Positions 1-6,929 of a DNA stretch of 10,496 nucleotides are shown here, in pieces (the stretch's first letter is position 1; the number at the start of each line of letters is the position of its first letter). The stretch is from Acidocella sp. (GTDB lineage Bacteria; Pseudomonadota; Alphaproteobacteria; Acetobacterales; Acetobacteraceae). A model generated the notes under the pieces. It saw only the letters and a list, made by a program, of their open reading frames with translations, was not told where the DNA came from and searched no databases. The stretch is from positions 1 to 10,496 of the forward strand of contig JAQNCU010000076.1 of the NCBI GenBank assembly GCA_029077775.1. Reading direction: 5' to 3'. The translations under genes and the position numbers were made by a program.

Positions 1-1395
1 AAATATGGGTTCACCACCGATATCGAGATGGAGGCGTTTCCCAAAGGCTTGAACGAGGACATCGTGCGGATGATCTCGGCTAAAAAACAGGAGCCTGAAT
101 GGATGCTCGCCTGGCGGCTGAAAGCCTTCGCCGCGTGGCAAACCATGCCGGAGCCTGATTGGGCACGGGTGAACTACCCTGCGATCGACTATAACGATCT
201 GTATTATTACGCCGCCCCAGCCGCCCCGGCCCCTAAATCGCTCGATGAGGTCGATCCGTCGTTGTTGAATATGTATGAGAAGCTGGGCATCCCGTTGAAT
301 GAACGCGCGGCTTTGGCGGGCGTGGCGGTGGATGCGGTGTTTGACTCTGTCTCCGTCGCCACCACCTTCCGTGAGACCTTGTCGAAATCCGGCGTGATCT
401 TCTGCCCGATCTCCGAGGCCGTGCGCGAACACCCCGATTTGGTGAAGCAATATCTCGGCAGCGTGGTGCCCCCCGGCGATAATTATTTCAGTTGCCTGAA
501 TTCGGCCGTGTTCTCTGATGGCAGCTTTGTCTTTATCCCCAAGGGTGTGCGCTGCCCGATGGAGCTTTCAACCTATTTCCGGATCAATGCGCGCAACACC
601 GGCCAGTTTGAGCGCACGCTGATCATCGCGGAGGCTGGTGCCAGCGTGTCTTATCTTGAAGGCTGCACGGCACCCATGCGCGATGAGAACCAGCTGCACG
701 CGGCGGTGGTGGAGCTGGTGGCGATGGACGATGCCAAGATCAAATATTCCACCGTACAAAACTGGTATCCGGGCGACGCCGATGGCAAAGGCGGGATCTA
801 TAATTTCGTGACCAAACGCGGTGCGTGTCGGGGGCGCAATGCCAAAATTTCCTGGACCCAGGTGGAAACCGGCTCCGCCATCACGTGGAAATACCCGTCC
901 TGTATCCTCCAGGGCGATGGCTCGGTGGGTGAGTTTTATTCGGTCGCGCTGACGCATAACCATCAACAGGCCGATACCGGCACCAAGATGATCCATATCG
1001 GCAAAAACACCACGAGCACGATCATCTCGAAGGGTATTTCCGCCGGGCATTCCAACAACACCTATCGCGGGCTGGTGAAGATCATGCCCGGAGCCTCGGG
1101 TGCGCGTAACTTCACGCAATGTGACTCGCTGCTGATCGGCGATACATGCGGTGCGCACACCGTGCCGTATATCGAGAGCCGCAACCCGTCAGCCAAGGTC
1201 GAGCATGAGGCAACCACCTCAAAAATCGCCGAGGATCAGCTCTTTTATTGCCGCTCACGCGGGTTGTCTGAGGAAGACGCGGTGGGGCTGATCGTGAATG
1301 GTTTCTGCAAGGATGTGTTGAAGGAACTGCCGATGGAATTCGCGGTCGAGGCGCAGAAGCTCCTGGCCGTGTCACTGGAAGGTTCGGTCGGATGA
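1..1395 (+). CDS. sufB: SufB, Fe-S cluster scaffold subunit (5' partial)
   Basis: SufB is the core of the cytosolic SufBC2D scaffold, where sulfur and iron are assembled into a nascent Fe-S cluster. The reading frame is open from base 1 and encodes KYGFTTDIE just before the first ATG at 28. That stretch is part of the normal SufB N-terminal region, so the ATG is internal and the true start, probably a few dozen codons upstream, is outside the window. Family hallmarks are the N-terminal PKGLNEDIVRMISAKK segment, the beta-helix core with SYLEGCTAPMRDENQLH (its Cys, codon 664-666, matches the sulfur-accepting Cys254 of E. coli SufB), a second conserved Cys in QLFYCRSRG (codon 1249-1251), and the C-terminal GFCKDVLKELPMEFAVEAQK block. 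It is the first visible gene of a suf operon. Whether an Rrf2-type regulator (IscR/RirA) lies upstream cannot be seen. Identity is near certain. Confidence 0.97.
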   Translation, partial: KYGFTTDIEMEAFPKGLNEDIVRMISAKKQEPEWMLAWRLKAFAAWQTMPEPDWARVNYPAIDYNDLYYYAAPAAPAPKSLDEVDPSLLNMYEKLGIPLNERAALAGVAVDAVFDSVSVATTFRETLSKSGVIFCPISEAVREHPDLVKQYLGSVVPPGDNYFSCLNSAVFSDGSFVFIPKGVRCPMELSTYFRINARNTGQFERTLIIAEAGASVSYLEGCTAPMRDENQLHAAVVELVAMDDAKIKYSTVQNWYPGDADGKGGIYNFVTKRGACRGRNAKISWTQVETGSAITWKYPSCILQGDGSVGEFYSVALTHNHQQADTGTKMIHIGKNTTSTIISKGISAGHSNNTYRGLVKIMPGASGARNFTQCDSLLIGDTCGAHTVPYIESRNPSAKVEHEATTSKIAEDQLFYCRSRGLSEEDAVGLIVNGFCKDVLKELPMEFAVEAQKLLAVSLEGSVG

Positions 1396-1434
1396 CAAAA
1401 ATTTTCTTTTACTCTGATGTTTTTGGATACCGAT

Positions 1435-2178
1435 ATGCTTGAGATCAAAAACTTGACGGCCCGCATTGGCGACAAGGAGATTTTGCGTGGCCTGGATCTG
1501 ACCGTGCCGGATGGCGAGATCCACGCCATCATGGGCCCGAACGGCGCTGGCAAATCCACATTGTCTTACGTGCTCTCGGGCCGTGAGGGTTATGAGGTCA
1601 CCGGCGGTGCGGTGATCTATAACGGCCAGGACATTCTGGCCATGGCGCCTGAGGCGCGGGCGGCGGCGGGGATTTTTCTCGCCTTCCAATACCCGGTTGA
1701 ATTGCCCGGCGTGGGCAACGCCAATTTCATCCGCACGGCGGTGAACGCGGTGCGCCGCGCGCGTGGGCAGGATGAGCTGGATGCCGTGGCATTTTTGAAA
1801 TTGGCGCGCGCGGCGGTGGCATCCCTCGCCATGCCGGATGACATGCTCAAGCGCAACGTGAATGTCGGGTTTTCGGGCGGCGAGAAAAAGCGCAATGAAG
1901 TGTTACAGATGGCATTGCTGCGCCCCAGCCTCGCGATCCTCGATGAGACCGATTCCGGGTTGGATATCGACGCGCTCAAAATCGTCGCGGATGGCGTGAA
2001 CGCGCTGCGCGGCGGCACATTCTCCAGCCTCGTGATCACGCATTACCAGCGGCTGCTCGACCATATCGTACCCGATTATGTGCATGTTCTGGCGGCAGGC
2101 CGCATTGTGCGGTCAGGCGGGCCAGAACTGGCGCTGGAGCTTGAAGCGCATGGCTATGCCGGGTTGGAGGCTGCCTGA
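1435..2178 (+). CDS. sufC: SufC, ATPase subunit of the SufBCD complex
   Basis: SufC is an ABC-type ATPase that dimerises on SufB-SufD and drives the conformational change needed for cluster assembly. It is cytosolic and not a transporter. The 247-residue product has Walker A GPNGAGKS (Lys40), Q-loop Gln85 in FQYPVE, signature SGGEKKR (147-153), Walker B ILDETDSGLD (Asp170, Glu171) and the H-loop His203 in THYQR. These positions match E. coli SufC exactly when ATG 1435 is taken as the start (MLEIKNL...). An in-frame ATG at 1417 would add six residues that the family lacks, and it has no Shine-Dalgarno sequence. ATG 1435 has only a weak GGA 7 nt upstream. A 39-nt AT-rich spacer separates it from sufB, and sufD follows after 4 nt. 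Confidence 0.97.
   Translation: MLEIKNLTARIGDKEILRGLDLTVPDGEIHAIMGPNGAGKSTLSYVLSGREGYEVTGGAVIYNGQDILAMAPEARAAAGIFLAFQYPVELPGVGNANFIRTAVNAVRRARGQDELDAVAFLKLARAAVASLAMPDDMLKRNVNVGFSGGEKKRNEVLQMALLRPSLAILDETDSGLDIDALKIVADGVNALRGGTFSSLVITHYQRLLDHIVPDYVHVLAAGRIVRSGGPELALELEAHGYAGLEAA
2166..2170 (+). promoter_or_regulatory. Shine-Dalgarno GGAGG for sufD
   Basis: GGAGG sits inside the last codons of sufC, 12 nt before ATG 2183. The spacing is slightly long. It supports starting SufD at 2183 rather than at the far-upstream ATG 2078 in the same frame, and suggests coupling to sufC translation. Confidence 0.5.
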
Positions 2179-2182
2179 GACC

Positions 2183-3283
2183 ATGACGGCGCTCCCCACA
2201 CGCAAGCTCGAAGCCTTCCGCTACACCGATTTGCGGGCGCTGGCGGCGATCAGCTTCGCAACCAACATGGCCACCGGTCAGGCGGGTGACCTGCCTGCTT
2301 TGGGCATACCCAGACTGGTCTTCCTTAATGGCCGGTTCTCAGCGGCGCATTCCGATACCATCCCGTTCACGCGGGATTTCACCCCCGTTGCCGATGACGG
2401 CGCATTGCCGCTGGCACAGATCAATGCCGGGGAGGCGCAAGACGGCATCACGCTGGATATCTCCGAAGGGGTCGATGCCGGGGCGGTTTTGCTCGTCTCG
2501 CATGCTGCCGGTACCGGGCCTTTCGCTTTCCATCCGCGCCACCGGATTACGCTTGGGGCTGGCGCGCGGCTGGTGCTGGTTGAGGTGGCACAGGGTGATG
2601 GCGTTTATTGGCATAACCCGGTCACCGACATCGTGTTGCATGAGGGCGCGAAGCTCGCGCATTACCGCTTGCAGGATGAAAGCCGGGAGGCGTTTCATCT
2701 GGCGACCATCCGCGTGAACATAGCGGGGCTGGCGGCCTATGAGAGTTTCACCGCATGCCTTGGCGCAAAGCTCTCGCGCGCTGAGTTCCACGCGCGTCTG
2801 CATGGCGCCCGCGCCCATGCCCATATCAACGCGGCCCAAATTCTGGGCACCACGCAGTTGGGGGATTTTACCACGGTCATTAATCACGCAGCACCTGATT
2901 GCGCGTCCCGCCAGACCGTGAAATCGGTGCTGTCCGGCGCTGCGCGCGGGGTGTTCCAGGGGCGGATCGAGGTTGATCGCGTCGCCCAAAAAACCGATGG
3001 CTACCAGATGACCCAGGCTTTGTTGCTTTCCCCCGGTGCTGAGATGGATATCAAGCCGGAATTGCAGATCTTCGCCGATGACGTGAAATGCAGCCATGGT
3101 GCCACCATCGGCGCGCTCGACCCCGAACAGATTTTCTATCTGCGCAGCCGTGGCATCCCTGAAGCACAGGCACGTGAGATGCTCATCCGCGCCTTCCTCG
3201 ATGAGGCGTTGGAACCCGTCTCCTTCGCCCCGGCGCGCGAATTATTCGAGGCGAAAATCGCCGCATGGTGGGCTGGCACATGA
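2183..3283 (+). CDS. sufD: SufD, Fe-S cluster scaffold subunit (short N-terminus)
   Basis: SufD is the SufB paralogue of the SufBC2D scaffold and is linked to iron entry. With ATG 2183 the product has 366 residues against 423 in E. coli. LPTRKLEAFRYTDL, usually found after a few dozen residues of helical N-terminal region, begins here at residue 4. The right-handed beta-helix core follows, with the C-terminal motif FADDVKCSHGATIG (Cys303, His305, the latter matching E. coli SufD His360) and YLRSRGIPEAQAREMLIRAF, the SufC-binding end. The frame is open upstream to ATG 2078 inside sufC, but the added 35 residues (rich in Trp, Gly and Arg) do not resemble a SufD N-terminus. The stop overlaps the sufS start (ATGA). 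The family call is secure; the start is somewhat less so. Confidence 0.94.
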   Translation: MTALPTRKLEAFRYTDLRALAAISFATNMATGQAGDLPALGIPRLVFLNGRFSAAHSDTIPFTRDFTPVADDGALPLAQINAGEAQDGITLDISEGVDAGAVLLVSHAAGTGPFAFHPRHRITLGAGARLVLVEVAQGDGVYWHNPVTDIVLHEGAKLAHYRLQDESREAFHLATIRVNIAGLAAYESFTACLGAKLSRAEFHARLHGARAHAHINAAQILGTTQLGDFTTVINHAAPDCASRQTVKSVLSGAARGVFQGRIEVDRVAQKTDGYQMTQALLLSPGAEMDIKPELQIFADDVKCSHGATIGALDPEQIFYLRSRGIPEAQAREMLIRAFLDEALEPVSFAPARELFEAKIAAWWAGT

Positions 3284-4524
3284 GCCTGGCTTTGCAGACT
3301 GATGGCTTCGATATCGCATCTATCCGCGCGGATTTCCCCATCCTCGCGCAGAAAATCTATGGCAAGGATCTGGTGTTTCTTGACTCCGCCGCGTCGGCGC
3401 AAAAGCCCCGCGCGGTGATCGAGGCGATGACGCATGTGATGCAGGCGCAATACGCCAATGTGCATCGCGGCCTGTATTTCCTGTCGGAGCGCACATCGGA
3501 TGCGTATGAGGGCGTGCGCGACAAGGTGGCGGCGTTTCTGCATGCCGCGTCGCGCGAGGAGATCGTCTTCACGCGCAACGCCACGGAATCCATCAACCTC
3601 GTCGCGCATAGTTTTGGCCGCGCATTGTTGCGCCCCGGCGATGCCATTGTGGTCTCCGAGATGGAGCATCACGCTAATCTGGTGCCGTGGCAGATGCTGC
3701 GCGATGCTCATGGCGTGGAATTGCGCGTCGCGAAAATTACTGATGCCGGGGAGATCGATTGGGACTCCCTGGCGGCTTGTTTTGCTGATGGCCGGGTGAA
3801 GCTGCTGGCGGTGACGCATATGTCCAACGTGCTGGGCTCTTACACCCCGGCTTCGCGCCTCGCGGCCTTCGCGCATCAGCATGGCGCGCGGATTTTGCTC
3901 GATGGCAGCCAGGCGGTGGTGCACAGGCGCGTGGATGTACAGGCGATCGATGCTGATTTCTATGTGTTCTCTGGCCATAAATTATACGGCCCCACAGGCA
4001 TCGGCGTGTTATACGCCAAGCGCGACATCCTTGAGGCGATGCCGCCCTTCATGGGTGGTGGGGATATGATCGGCTCGGTCTCCTTCGCGCGCTCAACCTG
4101 GGCCAAGCCGCCGCACCGGTTTGAGGCTGGCACGCCTGCGATCATCGAGACGATCGGCCTTGGTGCCGCGATCGATTACATCGAGGCGATCGGCTTCCCC
4201 GCGATCTCGGCGCATGAACAGATTTTGACGGACCATGCCCTCAAAATACTGTCCGAGATCGACGGGTTGCGTCTGCTGGGTGCGGCGCAAGACCGGGGCG
4301 GCGTGGTCTCGTTCACGCTCGACCAGGCGCACGCGCATGATATCGCCACCTTGCTGGACCGTCAGGGTATTGCCGTGCGTGCGGGCATGCACTGTGCTGA
4401 ACCGCTGATGGGCCGTCTGGGTGTTACCAGCACAGCGCGGGCCTCTTTTGGTGTGTACACCACGCTGGGTGAGATCGACGCGCTGGCCGTGGGCTTGCGC
4501 CGCGTGCAACAAATGTTCAGTTGA
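3280..4524 (+). CDS. sufS: SufS, PLP-dependent cysteine desulfurase (type II)
   Basis: SufS converts L-cysteine to alanine and holds the sulfur as a persulfide on its active-site Cys. In 414 residues it shows conserved His130 in SEMEHHANLVPW (PLP stacking), the PLP Schiff-base lysine Lys234 in SGHKLYGPTGIG, a GGG(D)MI segment after it, and catalytic Cys372 in RAGMHCAEPLM followed by TARASFGVY. His353 in HDIATLLD, 19 residues before the Cys, lies where Bacillus SufS has the His that binds the SufU zinc and E. coli SufS has Tyr. This fits the SufU gene next door. ATG 3280 overlaps the sufD stop as ATGA. ATG 3265 is in frame, but would deepen the overlap and has no better ribosome binding site. 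There is no clear Shine-Dalgarno, so translation is probably coupled. Confidence 0.97.
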   Translation: MSLALQTDGFDIASIRADFPILAQKIYGKDLVFLDSAASAQKPRAVIEAMTHVMQAQYANVHRGLYFLSERTSDAYEGVRDKVAAFLHAASREEIVFTRNATESINLVAHSFGRALLRPGDAIVVSEMEHHANLVPWQMLRDAHGVELRVAKITDAGEIDWDSLAACFADGRVKLLAVTHMSNVLGSYTPASRLAAFAHQHGARILLDGSQAVVHRRVDVQAIDADFYVFSGHKLYGPTGIGVLYAKRDILEAMPPFMGGGDMIGSVSFARSTWAKPPHRFEAGTPAIIETIGLGAAIDYIEAIGFPAISAHEQILTDHALKILSEIDGLRLLGAAQDRGGVVSFTLDQAHAHDIATLLDRQGIAVRAGMHCAEPLMGRLGVTSTARASFGVYTTLGEIDALAVGLRRVQQMFS

Positions 4525-4943
4525 TGTCAGACAGCGCGGAATTATATCAGGCGCTGATCATGGCGCGCAGCCGCCAGCCTCGCTTCGCGGGCCCGCTTGC
4601 AACCTTTGACTCTCAGGGCACGGGCGACAACCCAATGTGCGGCGACCGGGTGCAAGTGTATCTGCGCCGCGCGGATACCGGGGTTGGGCATGTCTCGCGC
4701 GGCTGCGCGATCATGTCCGCGAGTGCCGATTTGATGGCCGAGGCTGTGGCGGGCAAATCCGCCGCTGAAATTGCCGTCCTGAGCACGGCGTTCGAGGCGA
4801 TGGTGACGAGCGGCGCGCAAGACCCCGCCTTAGGGGATCTCAACGCGCTGGCGGGGGTGTCGGGGTACCGCTCACGCATTCGCTGCGCCACGCTGCCCTG
4901 GTCGGCGCTGGCCGATGCGCTCGCAGACGATGGGGAAGGCTGA
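4524..4943 (+). CDS. sufU: SufU, zinc-dependent sulfur-transfer partner of SufS
   Basis: SufU is an IscU/NifU-fold protein. In Bacillus it binds zinc and takes persulfide sulfur from SufS, acting as a sulfur shuttle rather than a scaffold. This 139-residue product keeps all expected ligands: Cys39 and Asp41 in GDNPMCGDR, Cys61 in RGCAIMSASADLM, and Cys121 in RIRCATLPW. The insertion between the second and third Cys, typical of SufU and absent from IscU, is present. It also lacks the LPPVK chaperone motif of IscU. ATG 4524 overlaps the sufS stop by one base (TGATG); a TTG one codon earlier is in frame but less likely. No Shine-Dalgarno is visible, which suggests reinitiation after sufS. It takes the operon position that SufE fills in many proteobacteria. 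Confidence 0.93.
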   Translation: MSDSAELYQALIMARSRQPRFAGPLATFDSQGTGDNPMCGDRVQVYLRRADTGVGHVSRGCAIMSASADLMAEAVAGKSAAEIAVLSTAFEAMVTSGAQDPALGDLNALAGVSGYRSRIRCATLPWSALADALADDGEG

Positions 4944-4946
4944 ACG

Positions 4947-5309
4947 ATGGATGAGGACAAAATGATACCCGTGACAAGCTGGACCCCGGATGGCGAGACC
5001 ACCTCACCGGTCAGCGAGGAGGCCGTGATCACGGCCATCGCCACCGTCTTCGACCCTGAAATCCCGGTGAACATCTATGAGCTGGGGCTGATCTATGCGG
5101 TTGAGATAGCCGCGAATAACGATGTAAAGGTCGAGATGACCTTGACCGCGCCCGCCTGCCCCTCGGCGCAGGAACTGCCCGAGATGGTGCGTGACGCCGT
5201 GGCCCAGATCAGCGGCGTGGGCGATGTAACGGTCGATACCGTATGGGACCCGCCATGGGACCCAAGCCGGATGAGCGAGGAGGCCCGCCTCTCGCTGAAC
5301 ATGTTTTGA
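4947..5309 (+). CDS. sufT: SufT, MIP18/DUF59-family Fe-S maturation factor
   Basis: This is a small cytosolic DUF59 (MIP18 family) protein of the kind encoded in suf operons and annotated SufT. Family members help mature certain Fe-S proteins; in Staphylococcus, SufT supports aconitase and lipoate synthase. The 120-residue product has FDPEIPVNIYELGLIY (about 35-50), the conserved Cys71 in TLTAPACPSA, the GVGDVTVDTVWDPPWDPSRM block and the C-terminal EEARLSLNMF. These are diagnostic of the SUF-associated subgroup. GGGAAGG lies about 7 nt before ATG 4947. ATG 4962 also has a possible GAGGA upstream and would remove five residues. It begins 3 nt after sufU and ends 10 nt before sufA. Confidence 0.92.
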   Translation: MDEDKMIPVTSWTPDGETTSPVSEEAVITAIATVFDPEIPVNIYELGLIYAVEIAANNDVKVEMTLTAPACPSAQELPEMVRDAVAQISGVGDVTVDTVWDPPWDPSRMSEEARLSLNMF

Positions 5310-5314
5310 GGAGG
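5309..5314 (+). promoter_or_regulatory. Shine-Dalgarno AGGAGG for sufA
   Basis: A perfect AGGAGG starts on the last base of the sufT stop codon and lies 5 nt before ATG 5320. It is the strongest ribosome binding site in the operon and fixes the sufA start. Confidence 0.8.
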
Positions 5315-5319
5315 CTGGT

Positions 5320-5712
5320 ATGAGCACGAGCACATCGACCCCTGATATTGCCACCGAAGCCGCGCCCAGGCCGCGCCGGGCGTTGCCGCCCTTGATGACC
5401 TTGACAGAGGCCGCCGCCGCCCGCCTGCGCACGCTCTACGCCGGGGCTGAGACCGGAAAATTATTGCGCATCGCGGTCTCAACCAAAGGCTGCTCCGGCA
5501 TGTCCTATGACATGGGCTGGGTGCAAGAAGCTGGCCTGCAGGACGAGGTGGTAACCAGCCACGGCCTGACCGTGCTGGTAGACCGCAAAGCGACCCTGTT
5601 CCTGATCGGCGCGGTCATGGATTACACCACCGACAAACTTACCGCGGGCTTTACGTTCATCAACCCGAATGAGAAGGGCAGATGCGGCTGCGGCGAGAGT
5701 TTCCACGTATAG
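5320..5712 (+). CDS. sufA: SufA, A-type Fe-S carrier protein
   Basis: SufA is an A-type (HesB/IscA/SufA) carrier that receives clusters from SufBCD and delivers them to apo-proteins. The 130-residue product has the three invariant cysteines: Cys58 in TKGCSGMSYD, and Cys122 and Cys124 in GRCGCGESFHV. The core begins near residue 26 (MTLTEAAAARL). Before it lies a Ser/Thr- then Ala/Pro/Arg-rich extension of about 25 residues that most A-type proteins lack and that looks disordered. The start is fixed by AGGAGG at 5309-5314. It is the last gene of the visible suf operon and converges on ccmB with only 7 nt between stop codons. The A-type assignment is certain. SufA rather than IscA or ErpA is chosen from operon context. 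Confidence 0.94.
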   Translation: MSTSTSTPDIATEAAPRPRRALPPLMTLTEAAAARLRTLYAGAETGKLLRIAVSTKGCSGMSYDMGWVQEAGLQDEVVTSHGLTVLVDRKATLFLIGAVMDYTTDKLTAGFTFINPNEKGRCGCGESFHV

Positions 5713-5719
5713 ACAAGCC

Positions 5720-6364
5720 TTACTCTGCCGCTGCCCGTAGCGCGGCACCCGCCGCCAGTGGGGCCAGCGGCAATGCAAACAGCAGCATGGCCGCCAGCAT
5801 ATAAAGTGCCGCCGCCGGATGGGGCGAGGTCACCGCCGAGGCCCCGAAAATCAGCGTGGGGATCATCAATGGCAGGGTGATCAGCGGCATCAGCACCGCC
5901 GCGCGGCGCGCGCCCAGCGTAATGGCAGCGGCCAGGCTGCCAATCAGCGATAACAGCATCGTCCCCGGCAGCAGCGTGATAAACAGCAGCGCCAAGTGCG
6001 ATGCGGGCATCCGCAGCATAATGGCGAGCGGTGCCGAGATCAGCAGCAGCGGCAACCCCGTGGTCAGCCAATGCGCGGCGGTTTTGGCAAACGCCACGCC
6101 ATAGGCCGGTAGCCCCGAGAGCAACAGCAGGTCGAGCGTGCCATCCTCAAAATCAGCGCCGAACAGCCTGTCCAGCGGCAACAAGGCGGCCAACAGGGCG
6201 CAAACCCACACCACCCCGGCGGCAATGGCGGCCAGCGTGGTGGGCCCGGGGCCCAGGGCGAAGGGAAAAAGTGTTCCGGCGATGATAAAAAACAACAAGG
6301 CGGCAGCGCTGTCAGCCGGGTGGCGCAGCGCCAGGCGTAGCTCATGGCCGATCAAGCGTCTCAC
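5720..6364 (-). CDS. ccmB: CcmB, cytochrome c maturation ABC transporter permease
   Basis: CcmB is the inner-membrane permease partner of CcmA in system I cytochrome c biogenesis. The CcmAB ATPase is needed to release haem-loaded CcmE from CcmC/CcmD. The 214-residue protein is close to the 220 of E. coli, with about six hydrophobic segments. Its family pattern includes LFPFALGPGP (about 32-41), DRLFGADFEDGTLDLLLLSGLP (about 65-86), AHWLTTGLPLLL, and LPGTMLLSLIGSLAAAITLG with LPLMIPTLIFG further on. It starts at a GTG that overlaps the ccmA stop (GTGA on the minus strand), a sign of coupled translation. It ends with TAA 7 nt from the convergent sufA stop, and no ccmC or ccmD follows, so those functions must be encoded elsewhere. 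No intrinsic terminator with a U-tract is seen after it. Confidence 0.94.
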   Translation of the reverse strand: MRRLIGHELRLALRHPADSAAALLFFIIAGTLFPFALGPGPTTLAAIAAGVVWVCALLAALLPLDRLFGADFEDGTLDLLLLSGLPAYGVAFAKTAAHWLTTGLPLLLISAPLAIMLRMPASHLALLFITLLPGTMLLSLIGSLAAAITLGARRAAVLMPLITLPLMIPTLIFGASAVTSPHPAAALYMLAAMLLFALPLAPLAAGAALRAAAE

Positions 6365-6921
6365 AGGTTGAGCGTCTCGGTGTTCGATAATTCCAGCGGC
6401 GTGTGCGTGCTGGCGATGATCATCCCGCCCGCCTGCCTATGGGCCTCGCACAACGCGGTGAATTGCATGATAGACGTGGTATCCAGGCCGGTGGTGGGCT
6501 CATCGAGCAGCCATAAAAGCCTCTCACTGGCGGCAACCCGGGCGATGGCAAGGCGGCGTTTTTGCCCCGCTGACAGCAGCCGGGCCGGAAGATCGGCGTA
6601 GCGTTCCAGCCCCACAGCCGCCAGTGCCGCCACGGGAACATGCTCGGCGGCGGTAAGTGCGGGCTTTACAGCGTCCAGATGCCCCAGCCAGGCAATGCGC
6701 GCGGCGTGTTCGGCCAAATCGGCGAGTGCATTCGCGCCCGCCCACAGCAAGGTTCCGGCGGCCAGCGGGGTAAGCCCCGCCAGGGCGCGCAGCAGCGTCG
6801 ATTTTCCCGTGCCATTCGGCCCGCGCAATATTAATACCCCGCTTGGTGCCAACCGGAAGCCAACATCGCGCAGCACCAGCCTTTCCCCTCGAAAGACTGC
6901 GAGATTCTGTGCGTCAAGCAG
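6361..6921 (-). CDS. ccmA: CcmA, cytochrome c maturation ABC ATPase (probable CTG start)
   Basis: CcmA is the cytosolic ATPase of the CcmAB complex. The frame contains Walker A GPNGTGKST (34-42), signature LSAGQKRR (116-123), Walker B LLDEPTTGLD (Asp140, Glu141) and His173 in STHTPLEL. The only canonical start codon early in the frame, GTG at 6876, would remove the first beta-strand and leave just 18 residues before Walker A. The frame stays open upstream until TGA at 6925-6927 and encodes LLDAQNLAVFRGERLVLRDV, which is clearly a CcmA N-terminus. The only plausible start there is CTG at 6919-6921, 8 nt behind AAGGAG. That start gives 186 residues, somewhat shorter than E. coli CcmA (207). It overlaps ccmB by 4 nt. 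The function is secure. The CTG start is inferred, and a sequencing error is the alternative. Confidence 0.9.
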   Translation of the reverse strand: MLDAQNLAVFRGERLVLRDVGFRLAPSGVLILRGPNGTGKSTLLRALAGLTPLAAGTLLWAGANALADLAEHAARIAWLGHLDAVKPALTAAEHVPVAALAAVGLERYADLPARLLSAGQKRRLAIARVAASERLLWLLDEPTTGLDTTSIMQFTALCEAHRQAGGMIIASTHTPLELSNTETLNL

Positions 6922-6929
6922 GGGTCAGG

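Noticed and set aside
28..30. ATG at 28 as the sufB start
   Set aside because: The frame is open to base 1 and the residues before it (KYGFTTDIE) belong to the conserved SufB N-terminal region, so the gene is cut by the window edge.
2078..2182. 35-residue N-terminal extension of SufD overlapping sufC
   Set aside because: The residues do not resemble a SufD N-terminus and are what the sufC sequence gives in another frame; GGAGG supports ATG 2183.
2339..3978. Long minus-strand open frames (about 250-280 codons) opposite sufD and sufS
   Set aside because: They lie opposite secure genes, have no family-like motifs and are expected in GC-rich coding DNA.
5622..6071. Minus-strand frame of about 149 codons overlapping ccmB and sufA
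   Set aside because: It is in a different frame from ccmB, with His/Ala/Gly-rich composition typical of a shadow, and runs into sufA on the other strand.
6874..6876. GTG 6876 as the ccmA start
   Set aside because: It removes the first conserved beta-strand and has no Shine-Dalgarno, while coding-like sequence continues upstream to CTG 6921.
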